Program-made: the position numbers and the translations under genes
Assembly (NCBI GenBank): GCA_003136615.1
Contig: PLFA01000024.1
Location: 1 to 6,429 of the forward strand
Length of the DNA: 6,429 bases
From: Caulobacteraceae bacterium
Lineage (GTDB): Bacteria > Pseudomonadota > Alphaproteobacteria > Caulobacterales > Caulobacteraceae
Reading direction: 5' to 3'
In this document: in pieces, positions 5,523 to 6,429 of the stretch
Numbering within the stretch: position 1 is the stretch's first letter
Layout: each line of letters begins with the position of its first letter
The notes under the pieces: generated by a model
What the model was told of the DNA's origin: nothing
Database searches by the model: none
What the model saw: only the letters and a program-made list of their open reading frames with translations

Positions 5523-6218
5523 ATGAACGAACCGCTCCATTTCGCCCCCACCATGGTCAGTGATGGCCGCACGGCGAAGGAGATTTTCGAGCAGGTCAGG
5601 GCAAATCCCGCCCGGGCGAAGTTCGGTTTCGGCGAGCGTCTGGCCATCGTCAATATCGACTTTCAGCAGGCCTATACGCGCCCCGATCTCTTCCCGGTGA
5701 GCGCCTATGTCACCGATCCTGATCAGATCACCCACACCAACCGGATCTCCGCCCTCGCCAGATCCAAGGGCATGCCGGTGATCTGGACCCACGTGGCCTA
5801 TAAGCCAGACGCGGGCGACGCAGGCGTGTGGGGCACCCGGACCAACACGCCTGACAGCCTCCAGAACATCAAATACGATTCGGCGCGGCACGCCTTCGAT
5901 CCCCGGGTGGAGATCGATGAGAGCGTGGACCTTGTCTTCACAAAGCGCATGCCGAGCGCCTTTTTCGAGACGCCGCTTGCCAGCTATCTGATCTGGCACA
6001 AGGTCGACACCGTGGTGATCACGGGGGGATCAACCTCCGGCTGCGTGCGGGCCACGGCGGTGGACAGCCTCTCCCATGGTTATCGCACCATTGTTCCCGA
6101 GGAGTGCGTGGCCGATAAGCATGAGAGCTATCACTTCGCCAACCTCACCGACCTGCTGATCAAATATGCCGATGTCGTGCCCGTCTCCGAAGTCGCGGAC
6201 TGGCTCACAAAGAGCTGA
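5523..6218 (+). CDS. Isochorismatase-fold cysteine hydrolase, N-carbamoylsarcosine amidohydrolase-like
   Basis: This 231-residue cytosolic hydrolase has the family's Asp-Lys-Cys triad: Asp46 in AIVNIDFQQAYT (41-52), Lys141 in VFTKRMPSAFFETPL (138-152) and nucleophile Cys174 in ITGGSTSGCVRATAVDS (166-182). The GGSTSGCVRATAVD motif, the early aromatic DFQQAYT, and the extended N-terminal segment (about 40 residues before the first strand) are closer to N-carbamoylsarcosine amidohydrolases and related amidases than to isochorismatase itself. Members of this branch hydrolyse N-carbamoyl or amide bonds, releasing ammonia. Other options are a maleamate-type or ureide-type amidase. The start ATG 5523 has AGGA 6 nt upstream and matches the family N-terminus. 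It is preceded by the candidate operator at 5473-5492, so it may have its own regulated promoter. It converges on the deacetylase-like gene with only 5 bp between stop codons. The precise substrate is not known. Confidence 0.92.
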   Translation: MNEPLHFAPTMVSDGRTAKEIFEQVRANPARAKFGFGERLAIVNIDFQQAYTRPDLFPVSAYVTDPDQITHTNRISALARSKGMPVIWTHVAYKPDAGDAGVWGTRTNTPDSLQNIKYDSARHAFDPRVEIDESVDLVFTKRMPSAFFETPLASYLIWHKVDTVVITGGSTSGCVRATAVDSLSHGYRTIVPEECVADKHESYHFANLTDLLIKYADVVPVSEVADWLTKS

Positions 6219-6223
6219 CCCAC

Positions 6224-6429
6224 TCACTTGGCCGCTTCGGCGATCTCGCTGGCCGTGGCGGCCCAGACCCCGGGGTCCGAGGCCAAGCCGCCCAGGACCT
6301 GGCGCAGCGCGGAGATGCGGAAGGGCTGGCCAATCACGTACGGGGTCAGGGTGAAGCCAAGGACGCGGCCGCCGCCTTGAGCGGCCGACTCGCCGGCCAG
6401 AAAATCCCGCGATTCCAGAATTTGGCCCG
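6224..6429 (-). CDS. Polysaccharide deacetylase / allantoinase-like family protein, C-terminal part (5' end beyond window)
   Basis: The minus-strand frame is open from the window edge to TGA at 6226-6224 and gives 67 residues. It resembles the C-terminus of the NodB-fold deacetylases that include PuuE-type allantoinases. It begins with QILESRDFLAGE (the helix before the last strands), then GRVLGFTLTPYVIGQPFRISALRQVL (20-45), corresponding to the LHPYxxGQPxR motif of the family, and ends in DPGVWAATASEIAEAAK, corresponding to the usual GVWxxTxxEIAD ending. In this motif Thr28 stands where I expect His. Family members hydrolyse C-N bonds of acetamido groups or of cyclic ureides such as allantoin. 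Next to an NCS1 permease and an amidase-type hydrolase, ring opening of a cyclic amide or ureide is the more attractive guess. About three quarters of the gene is outside the window, so metal ligands cannot be checked. Confidence 0.75.
   Translation of the reverse strand, partial: GQILESRDFLAGESAAQGGGRVLGFTLTPYVIGQPFRISALRQVLGGLASDPGVWAATASEIAEAAK

Noticed and set aside
6219..6223. Terminator between the convergent hydrolase and deacetylase-like genes
   Set aside because: Only 5 bp separate the stop codons, and I see no strong hairpin with a T-run on either side.

Overview
This is a high-GC, densely packed window with very short intergenic gaps, several stop/start overlaps and non-ATG starts. 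Together with the protein families present, this suggests an alphaproteobacterium, perhaps Caulobacterales or Sphingomonadales. That placement is inference from style, not from a marker gene.

Layout. Bases 1-1422 hold a leftward operon read in the order REDY-like HapK protein (1093-1422), short-chain dehydrogenase/reductase (251-1090), MmgE/PrpD family protein (1-254, cut by the window edge). A 105-bp divergent promoter region (1423-1527) separates it from a rightward unit: SAM-dependent methyltransferase with a large unassigned N-terminal region (1528-2754), a small helical protein of unknown function (2751-3122), an NCS1 nucleobase/allantoin-type permease (3173-4648) and a GntR/HutC-type regulator with a UTRA effector domain (4645-5442). 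After an 80-bp gap comes an isochorismatase-fold cysteine hydrolase resembling N-carbamoylsarcosine amidohydrolase (5523-6218). It converges, across 5 bp, on the C-terminus of a leftward polysaccharide-deacetylase/allantoinase-like protein (6224-6429, cut by the window edge).

How the genes may work together. The permease, the amidase-type hydrolase, the allantoinase-like deacetylase and a ligand-sensing GntR regulator point to uptake and hydrolytic breakdown of a nitrogen-rich cyclic or carbamoyl/amide compound. The SDR and MmgE/PrpD protein could then oxidise and dehydrate or isomerise the carbon skeleton. The HapK-like protein, the methyltransferase and the small coupled protein do not belong to any textbook purine, pyrimidine or hydantoin pathway, so the substrate is unknown. 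All of this is inference from family membership and gene order.

The most informative non-coding signal is a pair of related 20-bp imperfect dyads. One lies at 1459-1478 in the divergent promoter region, the other at 5473-5492 before the cysteine hydrolase. Read toward the leftward operon and toward the hydrolase respectively, they match at 15 of 20 positions about a common centre and lie 36 and 30 nt before the start codons. They are good candidates for the operator of the local GntR regulator, although a shared promoter element could also explain part of the match. No RNA genes, insertion sequences, CRISPR arrays or clear intrinsic terminators were seen.
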